Assembly (NCBI GenBank): GCA_035762565.1 | Contig: DASTOJ010000206.1 | Span: forward strand, 1 to 64,000 | Length of the DNA stretch: 64,000 nt | Source of the DNA: AR5 sp035762565 | GTDB lineage: Bacteria; Methylomirabilota; Methylomirabilia; Rokubacteriales; CSP1-6 | Direction: 5' to 3' | Part shown: positions 32,754-42,139 of the stretch, piece after piece | Numbering within the stretch: position 1 is the first letter of the stretch | How the letters are laid out: every line of letters begins with the position of its first letter | Notes under the pieces: model-generated | What the model saw: only the letters and a program-made list of their open reading frames with translations | Told to the model about the DNA's origin: nothing | Database searches by the model: none | Position numbers and translations under genes: made by a program

Positions 32754-34307
32754 ATGGACATGAAGGCGCACGCCGAGGACCTCGCCCGGCGGCGCGCCCG
32801 CGCGCGCGGGATGGGCGGGGCCGAGGCGGTCGCCCGCCAGCACGCGGCGGGCAAGCTCACGGCCCGCGAGCGGATCGCGCGGCTGTTCGACGAGGACACC
32901 TTTACCGAGATCGGCGTCCACGCCACCCACGCCGGCATCGCGCCCGACCTCGCCGGGCGCGAGACGCCCGCCGACGGCGTGGTGACCGGCTTTGGCAAGG
33001 TCGACGGCCGACTGGCCGCGGTGATCGCCTACGACTTCACGGTGATGGCCGGCTCGATGGGCCGCACCGCCGAGACCAAGTGCAACCGCGCCCGCGAGCT
33101 CGCCTACACCAAGCGCATCCCGATGATCTGGCTGATCGACTCCGCCGGCGCCCGCATCCAGGAGGCGATCGGCTCGCGCTGGTTCGCGGGCGCCGGCCAG
33201 CTCTTCCGGGAGGAGTCGATCTGGTCCGGCGTGGTGCCGCAGGTGGCGGCGATGATGGGCCCCGGCGCCGCCGGCACCGCCTACATCCCCGCGCTCGCCG
33301 ACTTCGTGCCGATGGTGAAGGGGACCAGCCACATGGCCCTGGGCGGCCCCCCGCTGGTGAAGGCGGTGGTGGGCGAGGACGTCACGGCCGAGGAGCTGGG
33401 CGGCTCGAAGGTCCACTGCGAGATCTCCGGCGTCGGCGACCTGGAAGTCGAGGACGACGACGCGTGCATCGCGGTCATCAAGGAGTACCTGTCCTACTTT
33501 CCCTCCCACAACCAGGCGTCGCCGCCGGTCATCGCCTGCGACGATCCGGTGGACCGCCGCGACGACGCGCTGCTGAGCCTCCTGCCCGACAGCCCCCGGC
33601 GGGCCTACGACGTCGGGAAGGTGATCCGCGCCGTCGTGGACCACGGCCGGATGCTCGAGCTCAAGCCGGGCTGGGCCCGGAACATCGTCACCGCGCTGGC
33701 CCGCCTCGACGGCCACCCGGTCGGCGTCGTGGCCAACCAGCCGATGGTCCTGGGCGGCGCCCTGGATCTCGACGCCGCCGACAAGGCCGCCCGCTTCATC
33801 ATGCTCTGCGACGCCTTCGGCCTCCCGCTCGTCTTCCTCCAGGACGTCCCCGGCTTCATGGTGGGCAGCAAGGTCGAGCGCGCCGGCATCATCCGCCACG
33901 GGGCCAAGATGCTCTACGCGGTCAGCGAGGCCACGGTGCCCAAGCTGACCGTCGTCATGCGCAAGGCCTACGGGGCGGGGTACTTCGTCATGTGCGGGCG
34001 GGCGTACGAGCCCGATCTGATCGTGGCGTGGCCGACGGCGGAGATCAGCGTGATGGGTCCGGAAGGGGGGACGAACATCGTCTATCGCAAGGAGATCGCC
34101 GCCGCCGACGATCCAGACGCCGAGCGCGCCCGCCGCGTCGAAGACTTCCGCGCGCTGATCTCGCCGTACATCGCGGCCGGTGCGGCGCTGGTCGACGACG
34201 TCATCGACCCCCGGGATACCCGCCCCACCCTCGTCCGCGCCCTCGAGATGGCCAGGACCAAGCGCGTGGACCGGCCGTGGCGCAAGCACGGCGTCATGCC
34301 GGTGTAG
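32754..34307 (+). CDS. Acyl-CoA carboxylase carboxyltransferase (propionyl/methylcrotonyl-CoA type)
   Basis: A 517-aa carboxyltransferase with the tandem crotonase-like halves. It starts with the GGAEAVARQHAAGKLTARER region, then IDSAGARIQEAIGSRW and GPGAAGTAYIPALADF in the N-half, and FLQDVPGFMVGSKVERAGII and RKAYGAGYFVMCGR in the C-half. It carries out carboxyl transfer from biotin to an acyl-CoA. The specific acyl group (propionyl, methylcrotonyl or other) cannot be decided here. Confidence 0.93.
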   Translation: MDMKAHAEDLARRRARARGMGGAEAVARQHAAGKLTARERIARLFDEDTFTEIGVHATHAGIAPDLAGRETPADGVVTGFGKVDGRLAAVIAYDFTVMAGSMGRTAETKCNRARELAYTKRIPMIWLIDSAGARIQEAIGSRWFAGAGQLFREESIWSGVVPQVAAMMGPGAAGTAYIPALADFVPMVKGTSHMALGGPPLVKAVVGEDVTAEELGGSKVHCEISGVGDLEVEDDDACIAVIKEYLSYFPSHNQASPPVIACDDPVDRRDDALLSLLPDSPRRAYDVGKVIRAVVDHGRMLELKPGWARNIVTALARLDGHPVGVVANQPMVLGGALDLDAADKAARFIMLCDAFGLPLVFLQDVPGFMVGSKVERAGIIRHGAKMLYAVSEATVPKLTVVMRKAYGAGYFVMCGRAYEPDLIVAWPTAEISVMGPEGGTNIVYRKEIAAADDPDAERARRVEDFRALISPYIAAGAALVDDVIDPRDTRPTLVRALEMARTKRVDRPWRKHGVMPV

Positions 34308-34327
34308 GCGACGAGCGACCCCACGAC

Positions 34328-35566
34328 GTGAGCGTTTCCTCCGCCGGCGACGGCGTCGGCTGGCTGGCGGTCCCGGGCGTGTTGCGCGAGCCCGACTATC
34401 GCCGGCTGTGGGCCTCCGGCCTCTTCGTCAATGTCGCCCGCTGGATGGACCTGGTGACGCTGGGGTGGCTGGCGCTGGAGCTGACGGGCTCGCCGTTCAT
34501 GGTCGGAGTGGCCGCCTTCGCCCGCTCGGCACCCCTGATGGTCGTCGGCCCCTTCGCCGGAATCGTCGCCGACCGGATGCCGCGCGGCGGCGTCCTGGTC
34601 GTCGCGCAGGCGACCGGGGTCGCGACGGCGCTCGCGCTGGCGGCGCTGTTCGGCACCGGCCGCGGCGGCTACCGGACACTGGTCGCGCTCGAGGTCGTGT
34701 TCGGACTGGTGTGGGCGCTCGACTTCCCGGCTCGGAGGACCTCGCTGTACGCCCTGCTCGGGGCCTCGCGCGTGGCCCAGGCCGTGTCGCTGGAGACCGT
34801 GTCGATGCAGATCGCCAAGATCCTCGGGCCGCTCGCCGCTGGATTCTGCCTGGCCCGCCTGGGCCCGGAGGCGAGCTTCGCGCTGATGGCGGCGACCTAC
34901 GCGGGTGGCCTCGCGGCGTCGAGCGGCCTCCACCGGCGGCTCGGCGGCCCCGCCGGCACGACGGCGCCGACGGTGGCCGCGAGCATGCGGGCGGGGCTCC
35001 GGGCGGCCTGGGCGAGTCCGACCGTGCGCGCGGTCCTGCTCGTCACGGTCGCGATGAACACGCTGTTCTTCCCCTACCAGCACATGCTGCCGGTCTTCGC
35101 CCGCGACGTGCTGGCGGTGGGACCGGTGGCGCTCGGGGGTCTCGTCGCCGCCGACGGCTTCGGCGCTCTGGTCGGCGCGCTGGTGATCGCCTCGCGCCGC
35201 GGCCAGCTTCCCCACCGCGCGATCTTTGGTGGGGCGGTGCTCCTGGCGCCGGTGCTGCTGGTGGGGCTGGCCGGACTGCGCTGGTTTCCCGCGTGCGTCG
35301 TGCTGCTGGTCCTGATCGGGGCGGCCGAGTCCGGGTTCGCGGCGATGCAGAGCACCCTCGTGCTGCTCGCGGCGCCCGACCGGGTGCGCGGCGGGGCGAT
35401 GGGCATCCTCTCGGCGTGTATCGGCACCCAGCCGCTCGGTACGCTGGCCATCGGCGTCCTGGCCGCCGGCGCCGGCGCGCCGGCGGCCTTCGCCGTGAAC
35501 GCCGCCACCGCGCTGCTCGTCATCGTGCCGCTGGCGTGGCCGCTGGTGCGCGGGCGCCCGGACTGA
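34328..35566 (+). CDS. MFS transporter (EntS/DHA3-like)
   Basis: A 412-aa protein with 12 predicted membrane segments and the family entry LREPDYRRLWASGLFVN. The cytoplasmic loop between helices 2 and 3 is GIVADRMPRGG, the MFS signature. It starts at GTG 34328, 20 nt after the carboxyltransferase. It probably exports a hydrophobic compound or drug; the substrate is unknown. Confidence 0.85.
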   Translation: MSVSSAGDGVGWLAVPGVLREPDYRRLWASGLFVNVARWMDLVTLGWLALELTGSPFMVGVAAFARSAPLMVVGPFAGIVADRMPRGGVLVVAQATGVATALALAALFGTGRGGYRTLVALEVVFGLVWALDFPARRTSLYALLGASRVAQAVSLETVSMQIAKILGPLAAGFCLARLGPEASFALMAATYAGGLAASSGLHRRLGGPAGTTAPTVAASMRAGLRAAWASPTVRAVLLVTVAMNTLFFPYQHMLPVFARDVLAVGPVALGGLVAADGFGALVGALVIASRRGQLPHRAIFGGAVLLAPVLLVGLAGLRWFPACVVLLVLIGAAESGFAAMQSTLVLLAAPDRVRGGAMGILSACIGTQPLGTLAIGVLAAGAGAPAAFAVNAATALLVIVPLAWPLVRGRPD

Positions 35567-35586
35567 CGCCGCCGGCACTCCGATCC

Positions 35587-35615
35587 TTGCCGATCGTCAG
35601 GCACTCTTCTATGCT
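35587..35615 (+). promoter_or_regulatory. Candidate promoter upstream of the esterase gene
   Basis: TTGCCG (35587-35592) and TATGCT (35610-35615) lie 17 nt apart. The remaining leader to ATG 35798 (about 175 nt) contains no gene that I can support. Confidence 0.45.
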
Positions 35616-35797
35616 CGGGGCCGGAGTTGCTGGTCCCGTGACGTGAACGGGAGGACCGCACGGCGAAGTCGCAGGCCGGGCCCGCGAAGAGGGTGCAAAG
35701 GGCGGCCCGATGCCCCTGAAGGGCGCGAGGTCAGCAGCCCATCCGCCGAGGCCGGATCCCGGAGCCCGCCGGCGCGAGCGGCCCGGAGTAACCGAGG

Positions 35798-36772
35798 ATG
35801 CCCAGCTGGCGAGCGCGCGGCCTGACGCTGGCGATCCGGATGCTCATGCGTCGCGCCGACTGGGGCGATCCGCCGACGCTGGTGCGACGGGCTCGTCGCC
35901 TCTTCGGGGCCCCGAATCCGCTCCAGTGGCTTCGCACGCGCGGAGTTCGAATCCGGCCCGTCAGCAAGGGAACTGTGCGCGGAGAGTGGGTTGCCGCCGA
36001 CCAATCGGACCCAGATCTCGGCGTCGTCCTCTATCTGCACGGCGGGGGGTACGTCGCCGGCTCGCCCGCGACCCATCGCCCGATCACCGCTGCGCTCGCG
36101 CGGCTGGCACGACGGCGCGTGTTCAGCCTGGACTACCGGCTCGCTCCCGAGCACCGGTTTCCCGCCGCGCTGGACGACGCTGCGGCCGCCTACCGCTGGC
36201 TGCTGGAGCAGGGGACTCCCGCGTCCTCGCTGGTGCTCGCCGGCGACTCCGCCGGCGGCGGCCTCGTGCTCGCCACCCTCCTGAAAGTCCGGGAAGAGGG
36301 ATGGCCGGCCCCGGCCTGCGCTGCCTGCTTCTCGCCGTGGACCGACCTGGCCGCCACCGGCGAGTCCGCGCGTGAGAACGACGGCCGCTGCGCGATGCTC
36401 CGGCCGGACAGCATCAGCGCCTTCGCCCGCCTCTATCTCGGTGACACCCCGCCGCAGCACCCGTACGCCTCCCCGGTCTACGCCGACCTCGGTGGCCTAC
36501 CGCCACTGCTCCTGCAAGTCGGATCCGACGAGCTTCTGCTCGACGACACCCGCCGCATTCACGCCAAGATCCAGGCCGCCGGCGGCCCCAGCACCCTCCA
36601 GATCTTCGACGGCGTCTTCCACGGCTGGCACGTACTCGCCCCTCTCCTCCCCGAATCCCGCCAAGCCCTCCACCAAGCCGCCCACTTCCTCAACACCCCC
36701 CACGCCCCACCCACAAGGCCAGGTCGACCGATGCCATCGGCCCAAGCGCCACCCCGTGCAGGGACAAAGTGA
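35798..36772 (+). CDS. Alpha/beta hydrolase, hormone-sensitive lipase family esterase
   Basis: A 324-aa esterase. The oxyanion motif YLHGGGYVAG is near residue 78, the nucleophile elbow GDSAGGG near 150, the acid in VGSDELLLDDTR near 243, and the His in FHGWHVL near 275. The last ~30 residues are Pro-rich and differ in composition from the core, which suggests a drifted tail. It is separated from the convergent rpoD by a large inverted repeat. Confidence 0.9.
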   Translation: MPSWRARGLTLAIRMLMRRADWGDPPTLVRRARRLFGAPNPLQWLRTRGVRIRPVSKGTVRGEWVAADQSDPDLGVVLYLHGGGYVAGSPATHRPITAALARLARRRVFSLDYRLAPEHRFPAALDDAAAAYRWLLEQGTPASSLVLAGDSAGGGLVLATLLKVREEGWPAPACAACFSPWTDLAATGESARENDGRCAMLRPDSISAFARLYLGDTPPQHPYASPVYADLGGLPPLLLQVGSDELLLDDTRRIHAKIQAAGGPSTLQIFDGVFHGWHVLAPLLPESRQALHQAAHFLNTPHAPPTRPGRPMPSAQAPPRAGTK

Positions 36773-36796
36773 GCGTTTCACGAGACCTCGCGGGCA

Positions 36797-36948
36797 GGCC
36801 CGTGGCGGGCGGCCCCCCGGGTGGGGTCGCTCGACCCGTTTCCCGCAAGGCAGATTTCACCCCGAGCGTTGATGGGGAACCGAGCGCTGTGACGAAGTCC
36901 GGCCCCGTGGTCGAGCGACCCCACCCGGGGGGCCGCCCGCCACGGGCC
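36797..36948. repeat. 40-bp perfect inverted repeat between convergent genes
   Basis: The arm 36797-36836 is exactly complementary to 36909-36948, with a 72-bp loop. It lies between the esterase stop (36772) and the rpoD stop (36956). It could be a bidirectional terminator, or a small non-coding mobile-element relic. No flanking direct repeat was seen. Confidence 0.85.
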
Positions 36949-36955
36949 GGCTCGG

Positions 36956-38452
36956 CTAATTCTCGATGAAGGCGCGGAGATTGCGCCCGCGGAGGGGATG
37001 GCGCAGCTTGCGGAGCGCCTTGGCCTCGATCTGCCGGATACGCTCACGCGTGACGGCGAAGCGCTTGCCCACCTCTTCCAGCGTATGCTCGCCCTCTTCG
37101 CCGATGCCGAAGCGCAGGCGCAGGATCTCCTTCTCCTTGGGCGAGAGCGTCGCCAGGGCCCGCTCGACCTGGCTGGTGAGGTCCTGGCTCATCAGCGAGT
37201 CGTTGGGCGAGCCGGCGCTCTTGTCCTCGAGGAAGTCCCCCAGCTCGGAGTCCTCGCCGATCGGGGTCTCCAGCGACAGCGGCTTGCGCGACGATTCCAG
37301 GATCAACCGCACCTTCTTCGCCGGCACACCGGTCCGCTGGGCCAGCTCCTCGGGCGTGGGCTCGCGGCCCATCTCGTTGATCATGTTCCGGTTCACCCGG
37401 GAGATGCGGTTGAGCGTCTCCACCATGTGCACCGGGATCCGGATCGTTCGCGAATGGTCGGCAATCGCCCGGGTGATCGCCTGCCGGATCCACCAGGTGG
37501 CGTAGGTCGAGAACTTGAACCCGCGCCGGTACTGGAACCGATCCACGGCCTTCATGAGGCCGATGTTGCCCTCCTGGACGAGGTCGAGCAGCGAGAGGTC
37601 GCTGCCCAGGTAGCGCTTGGCCACCGAGACGACCAGACGCAGATTGGCCTCCATCAGCTCCCGCTTGGCCTGGCGCACGGTGCGGTCGCTCTCGTCGATC
37701 TGCTGGATCAGCTGGATCAGCTGCCGCCTCGGGAGCCCGGCCTCCGCCTCCAGCCGCCTCAGCTCGCGGGTGCCCGCCGTGGTCCGGGACCGGCGCACCT
37801 CGTCGGCCATCTCATGCAGTCGCTTGCAGTGACGGCGCACCCGGCCCGCCATGTCGTCGATCAGGGCCGGCTTGAGCGGCATCTCGGCGACCGTCTTCTG
37901 GATCGCCTCGCGCTGGGTCGCGATCAACCGCAGTACGTTGGCTCGCGAGGCGGCGGAGCGCCGCCGGTCGTCGAGCGACGCCTCCAGCCGCTGGATCTTG
38001 TGCTCGAAACGCCGGATCCGGCTGAAGGCGAGCAGGACGGGCCGGATCTCCTTGGCCTCCAGCTCGCCGCCCTCCGGCAGGACGATGACGTCGTCGGCGG
38101 CGATGTCGCCGCGACGGAGCCGGTCGCCCACGTCGAGCAGCACGCTCACGGCCATCGGAATGCCGGCAAGTCCCCGGCGCAGCGCGATCTGGCCGACTTC
38201 GATCCTCCGCCCGATCTGCACTTCCTGCTGGGCAGTTAGGAGGGGGACCTTGCCGATCTCCTTCAGATACAGACGGACGGGGTCCTCGCCCTTGGCCGGG
38301 AGCGGGGTGAGGACTTCCTCAGAGACAGGCGGCAACTCCTCCTCGGCGTCCTCGGCGAGGACCGGCGCTCCGTGCTCCTCCTCGGTCGCCAGCACCGCCG
38401 GGACTGTCTCGGTCGCGTCGATCGTCGTATTCGCGGTCTCTCGGAATGTCAT
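36956..38452 (-). CDS. rpoD: Primary sigma factor RpoD/SigA
   Basis: A 498-aa sigma70. Region 1.2 starts at DPVRLYLKEIGKVPLLTAQQ (residue 57). A non-conserved insert of about 150 residues follows. Region 2 includes NLRLVVSVAKRY, LDLVQEGNIGLMKAVDRFQY and FSTYATWWIRQAITRAI. Region 3 has VETLNRISRVNRNMINEMGR, and region 4.2 ends with EEVGKRFAVTRERIRQIEAK. It ends in a short tail RGRNLRAFIEN. It uses ATG 38452, with GGTGA upstream. The promoters listed here all use a 17-nt spacer, consistent with this factor. Confidence 0.95.
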   Translation of the reverse strand: MTFRETANTTIDATETVPAVLATEEEHGAPVLAEDAEEELPPVSEEVLTPLPAKGEDPVRLYLKEIGKVPLLTAQQEVQIGRRIEVGQIALRRGLAGIPMAVSVLLDVGDRLRRGDIAADDVIVLPEGGELEAKEIRPVLLAFSRIRRFEHKIQRLEASLDDRRRSAASRANVLRLIATQREAIQKTVAEMPLKPALIDDMAGRVRRHCKRLHEMADEVRRSRTTAGTRELRRLEAEAGLPRRQLIQLIQQIDESDRTVRQAKRELMEANLRLVVSVAKRYLGSDLSLLDLVQEGNIGLMKAVDRFQYRRGFKFSTYATWWIRQAITRAIADHSRTIRIPVHMVETLNRISRVNRNMINEMGREPTPEELAQRTGVPAKKVRLILESSRKPLSLETPIGEDSELGDFLEDKSAGSPNDSLMSQDLTSQVERALATLSPKEKEILRLRFGIGEEGEHTLEEVGKRFAVTRERIRQIEAKALRKLRHPLRGRNLRAFIEN

Positions 38453-38807
38453 CGTGTCACCGGGCCGATCTTTTTGCCCTTTTGATGAGTCGGAACCACC
38501 GATCGTTTCTGTCGAGTGGGTTCAAAAAACAAGCCAACGCTTCCGCGTCCTCCCTAACCGGTTGTAAGGTCTACGGCGCCCTCGAGAGGGCGGCCCGCCG
38601 GCCCTGGTGGGATGGGAATTCCGGTTCACCTATTCACCCTTGGGTTCTCCTGTTATGATGGCCGCGCCCGGGAGGTCAATTGGAGGCCGAGGCCAGAGCA
38701 GTCGGGTTTGTCGTGCCGGATCAGGCTCGGCCCCTTGTAACAACCGTCACCCCACCGGCGTTCCCCGCAGACGTAGAACGAAGAAGGATGAAGGCAGGAG
38801 TGCGTTA
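38453..38807. other. Intergenic region between divergent rpoD and malic enzyme genes
   Basis: These 355 bp have no supported gene. TATGAT at 38654-38659 is a plausible -10 box for the malic enzyme gene, with only weak -35 candidates (TTCACC) at poor spacing. GGCAGGAG at 38793-38800 is the ribosome-binding site of GTG 38808. No convincing rpoD promoter was recognised on the other strand. Confidence 0.5.
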
Positions 38808-40247
38808 GTGTCGGCCGTCACGCCCAGCGCCTCCTACAGCGTGACGGTGCGCCTGTCGATCACCAACCGGCCCGGCATGCTGGGCCGTGTCGCCATGGCG
38901 ATCGGCGACGCCGGCGGGGACATCGGTGCCGTCGACCTCGTGGAGTCGACGCGCGAGCGCATCGTGCGGGACATCACGATCAACTCCCGGGACAGCGACC
39001 ACGGCCAGCAGATCGTCAACCGGCTCAAGCGCCTGACCGGCGTGCGGGTCGTCAACACCTCCGATCGCACGTTCCTCATGCACCTCGGCGGCAAGATCGA
39101 GGTCAGGAACAAGGTGCCGATCCGGACCCGCGACGACCTGTCGATGGCGTACACGCCGGGGGTGGCGCGGGTATGCATGGCCATCCGGGAGGACCGCCAG
39201 AGGGCCTTCGCCCTGACGATCAAGCAGAACACGGTCGCCGTGGTGACCGATGGCACCGCGGTGCTCGGCCTGGGCGACATCGGGCCGGAGGCCGCCCTGC
39301 CGGTGATGGAAGGCAAGGCGATGCTGTTCAAGGAGTTCGCCGGCGTCGACGCCTTTCCGATCTGCCTGGCCACCAGGGATCCCGCCAAGATCGTCGAGAC
39401 CGTCAAGTACCTGGCGCCGGGCTTCGGAGGGATCAATCTCGAAGACATCGCCGCCCCGCGCTGCTTCGAGATCGAGGAGCGGCTGCGCAAGGACCTCGAC
39501 ATCCCGGTCTTCCACGACGACCAGCACGGCACGGCGGTGGTGGTGCTGGCGGCGCTGGTGAACGCGCTGCGCATCGTGAAGAAGCCGCTGCGCTCGCTCC
39601 GGGTGGTGGTGACCGGGGTGGGGGCGGCGGGGACGGCGACCATCAAGATCCTCCAGTCGAGCGGCGTGCGCGACATCGTGGGGGTCGACGAGCACGGCGC
39701 GCTGCACCGCGGGCGGGCCAAGGGCATGGACTTCATGAAGCGCTGGGTGGCGGCCAGTACCAACCCGCGGCAGGTCAGGGGTGGGCTCGCCGAGGCCATC
39801 CACCGCGCCGACGTGTTCATCGGCCTGTCGGTGCCGGGTATCCTCTCGGTGCGCGACGTGAGGACAATGGCGCGAGATCCCATCGTGTTCGCCATGGCCA
39901 ATCCGGTGCCCGAGATCCAGCCCGAGGAGGCGGAAAAGCACGTGCGGGTCATCGCCACCGGCCGCTCGGATTATCCGAACCAGATCAATAACGTCCTGTG
40001 CTTCCCCGGCTTCTTTCGTGGCCTGCTGGACAGCCGGGCCCGCACCGTGAACGACGAGATGAAAGTCGCGGCCGCGCGGGCGCTGGCCGGCTGCGTGGCC
40101 CGCAGCGAGCTCAGCGCGGAGTACATCATCCCCAGCGTCTTCAACAAGACGGTCGCCCCGGCGGTGGCCGAGGGCGTGGCCCGGGCGGCCTGGGAGACCG
40201 GCGCCGCCCGCCGCCGCCGCCGCTTCGACGTCTCCGTGCTCCAGTGA
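38808..40247 (+). CDS. NAD(P)-dependent malic enzyme with N-terminal ACT domain
   Basis: A 479-aa fusion. Residues 9-90 form an ACT-type ligand-binding domain (RLSITNRPGMLGRVAMAIGD, then VVNTSDRTFLMHLGGKIEV). The malic-enzyme catalytic part follows: MAYTPGVARVC, NTVAVVTDGTAVLGLGDIG, EDIAAPRCFEIEERL with metal ligands, FHDDQHGTAVVVLAA and the NAD-binding VVTGVGAAGTATIKIL. It decarboxylates malate to pyruvate. GTG 38808 is chosen for its GGCAGGAG site with 7-nt spacing. The ACT domain implies allosteric control by a small ligand. Confidence 0.92.
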   Translation: MSAVTPSASYSVTVRLSITNRPGMLGRVAMAIGDAGGDIGAVDLVESTRERIVRDITINSRDSDHGQQIVNRLKRLTGVRVVNTSDRTFLMHLGGKIEVRNKVPIRTRDDLSMAYTPGVARVCMAIREDRQRAFALTIKQNTVAVVTDGTAVLGLGDIGPEAALPVMEGKAMLFKEFAGVDAFPICLATRDPAKIVETVKYLAPGFGGINLEDIAAPRCFEIEERLRKDLDIPVFHDDQHGTAVVVLAALVNALRIVKKPLRSLRVVVTGVGAAGTATIKILQSSGVRDIVGVDEHGALHRGRAKGMDFMKRWVAASTNPRQVRGGLAEAIHRADVFIGLSVPGILSVRDVRTMARDPIVFAMANPVPEIQPEEAEKHVRVIATGRSDYPNQINNVLCFPGFFRGLLDSRARTVNDEMKVAAARALAGCVARSELSAEYIIPSVFNKTVAPAVAEGVARAAWETGAARRRRRFDVSVLQ

Positions 40248-40957
40248 TCCGCTACTCGATCGTCATCCCGGCGTTCAACGAGGCCCATCGCCTGCCGCCC
40301 TACCTCGAAGAGGTCGCCGAGTTCTTCGACGGCCGGGGTGAGCCCTACGAGGTGCTCGTGGTGGACGACGGCTCCACCGACGGCACGGTGGCGGCGGTCC
40401 GGGCGCTGGCGGAGCGGCATCCCGCCGTGCGGCTGCTCCTGCTGGGGCGCAACCGTGGCAAGGGGGCGGCCGTGCGGGCCGGGATGCTCGCCGCCTCCGG
40501 CGCTCTCCGGCTCTTCACCGACGCCGACGGGGCCACTCCGATCACCGAGCTGAAGCGGCTGGAGGCGGCCCTGGCCGCCGGCGCCGACGTCGTGATCGGC
40601 TCGCGTGTGCTCGTCGATCCAGCGGTGTCGGTGCGCGCGCGGCCCCATCGGGTGGCGGCCGGCCGGGTCTTCAACTGGCTGGTGGCGCGCCTGGGGCTGC
40701 GCGGCGTGGCCGATTCGCAGTGCGGCTTCAAGCTGTTCACGGGCAGCGCCGCCCGGGCGCTGTGCGGCGCGCTCCGGACCGAGGGCTTCGCATTCGACGT
40801 GGAGCTGCTGCTGCGGGCGCAGGCGGCCGGCTGCCGCATCGCCGAAGTCGCGGTGAACTGGGCCGATCAGGAGGGCAGCAAGGTCGGAGTGCTCCGAAGC
40901 GGGCCCGGGATGCTCGTGCAGATCGTCCGGGCGCGGTGGCGGGTGCGGGGCCGGTGA
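40244..40957 (+). CDS. GT2 glycosyltransferase (polyprenyl-phosphate sugar synthase-like)
   Basis: A 237-aa GT-A enzyme, most like dolichyl/polyprenyl-phosphate glucosyl- or mannosyltransferases. It shows YSIVIPAFNEAHRL at the start, VLVVDDGSTDGT near residue 40, the nucleotide-sugar DxD-like LFTDADGATP near 87, and QCGFKLFTGSAAR near 163. The start GTG overlaps the malic-enzyme stop (GTGA). It probably makes the lipid-linked sugar used by the membrane glycosyltransferase at 42.9 kb. Confidence 0.9.
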   Translation: MIRYSIVIPAFNEAHRLPPYLEEVAEFFDGRGEPYEVLVVDDGSTDGTVAAVRALAERHPAVRLLLLGRNRGKGAAVRAGMLAASGALRLFTDADGATPITELKRLEAALAAGADVVIGSRVLVDPAVSVRARPHRVAAGRVFNWLVARLGLRGVADSQCGFKLFTGSAARALCGALRTEGFAFDVELLLRAQAAGCRIAEVAVNWADQEGSKVGVLRSGPGMLVQIVRARWRVRGR

Positions 40958-42111
40958 GCCTCGCCCGGCGGGTGCTGGAGGTCGAGCCGTTCCTGGCCGT
41001 CGAGGTGGCCGAGCGGGCCCAGGAGCTCGAGCGCCAGGGCGTCGACGTCGTGCACCTGGGGTACGGGGAGCCCGACTTCGCCCCGCCGGCCGTCGTACGG
41101 CAAGCGCTCGAGCGGGCGGTCCGGGACGGTCACATGCGGTACACGCACAGCCTCGGGCTGCTGCCCCTGCGCGAGGCGATCGCCGATCACTACCGGGTGA
41201 CCTACGGCGTGAAGGTGTCGCCCGAGCAGATCCTGGTCACGCCCGGCACCTCCCCGGCCATGATGCTGCTGTTCGGCGCGCTGCTGGACCCCGGCGACGA
41301 GGTCGTCCTGAGCGATCCGTACTACGCGTGCTATCCGAACTTCATCCGGTACGCCGAGGGCGTGCCGGTCTACGTCGACACCACCGAGGAGGACGGCTTC
41401 CAGTACCGGCCGGAGGCGATCGCGCCGCACCTGGGCCCGCGCACGCGCGCGCTCGTCGTCAACTCGCCGGCCAACCCCACCGGGGCGGTCCTGGCGCCCG
41501 AGCGCATGGCGGCCATCGCGGCGCTGGCGCAGGCGCGCTCGACGTTCGTCGTCGCCGACGAGATCTACCACGGCCTCACCGAGGGCGGCCGCGACCGCTC
41601 GGTCCTGGAATTCACCGACCGCGCGTTCGTCCTCAACGGCTTCTCCAAGGCCTTTGCGATGACCGGCTGGCGGCTGGGCTACCTCATCGCCCCGCCCAGC
41701 CACGTGCGCGCGCTCCAGCGGCTGGCCGGCAACTTCTTCATCTCGACCAACGAGTTCGTCCAGTGGGCCGGCGTGGCCGCTCTGCGCGAGGCGGCCCACG
41801 AGCCGGCCCGCTTCGCCCGCGTCTTCGCCGAGCGGCGCCGTCTCATGATCGACGGGCTGCGGGCCCTCGGCTTCGGCGTGGGGTTCGAGCCGACCGGCGC
41901 CTTCTACATCCTGGCCAACGCGCGCCACTTCTCGGGCGACTCCGTGCGCTTTGCCTACGAGATCCTCGACGGCTGCCACGTCGCGGTCACGCCTGGCGTG
42001 GCGTTCGGGAAGAACGCCGAGGGCTATCTCCGGTTCTCGTACTCGGCGTCCGCCGAGCGCATCCGGGAGGGCCTGCGCCGGCTCGGCGCCTTCCTCGCGA
42101 CGCGCCGGTGA
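40954..42111 (+). CDS. Class I/II PLP aminotransferase
   Basis: A 385-aa fold-type I aminotransferase. It has HLGYGEPDFAPP near residue 36, VNSPANPTGAVL near 170, DEIYHGL near 201, and the PLP lysine in NGFSKAFAMTGWRLGY near 232. The substrate is probably aspartate or an aromatic/branched amino acid, not resolvable here. Its start GTG overlaps the upstream stop. Confidence 0.92.
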   Translation: MSLARRVLEVEPFLAVEVAERAQELERQGVDVVHLGYGEPDFAPPAVVRQALERAVRDGHMRYTHSLGLLPLREAIADHYRVTYGVKVSPEQILVTPGTSPAMMLLFGALLDPGDEVVLSDPYYACYPNFIRYAEGVPVYVDTTEEDGFQYRPEAIAPHLGPRTRALVVNSPANPTGAVLAPERMAAIAALAQARSTFVVADEIYHGLTEGGRDRSVLEFTDRAFVLNGFSKAFAMTGWRLGYLIAPPSHVRALQRLAGNFFISTNEFVQWAGVAALREAAHEPARFARVFAERRRLMIDGLRALGFGVGFEPTGAFYILANARHFSGDSVRFAYEILDGCHVAVTPGVAFGKNAEGYLRFSYSASAERIREGLRRLGAFLATRR

Positions 42112-42139
42112 CGCGTTCGCCGTGCCCGCCCTGAGCGGC

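Noticed and set aside
36773..36955. CRISPR or tandem-repeat array
   Set aside because: Only two inverted arms exist, with no direct repeats or spacers. No CRISPR-like periodicity was found anywhere in the window.
38453..38807. tRNA or small RNA gene upstream of the malic enzyme
   Set aside because: No cloverleaf, no T-loop GTTCRANNC context, and no terminated hairpin that would mark a small RNA.
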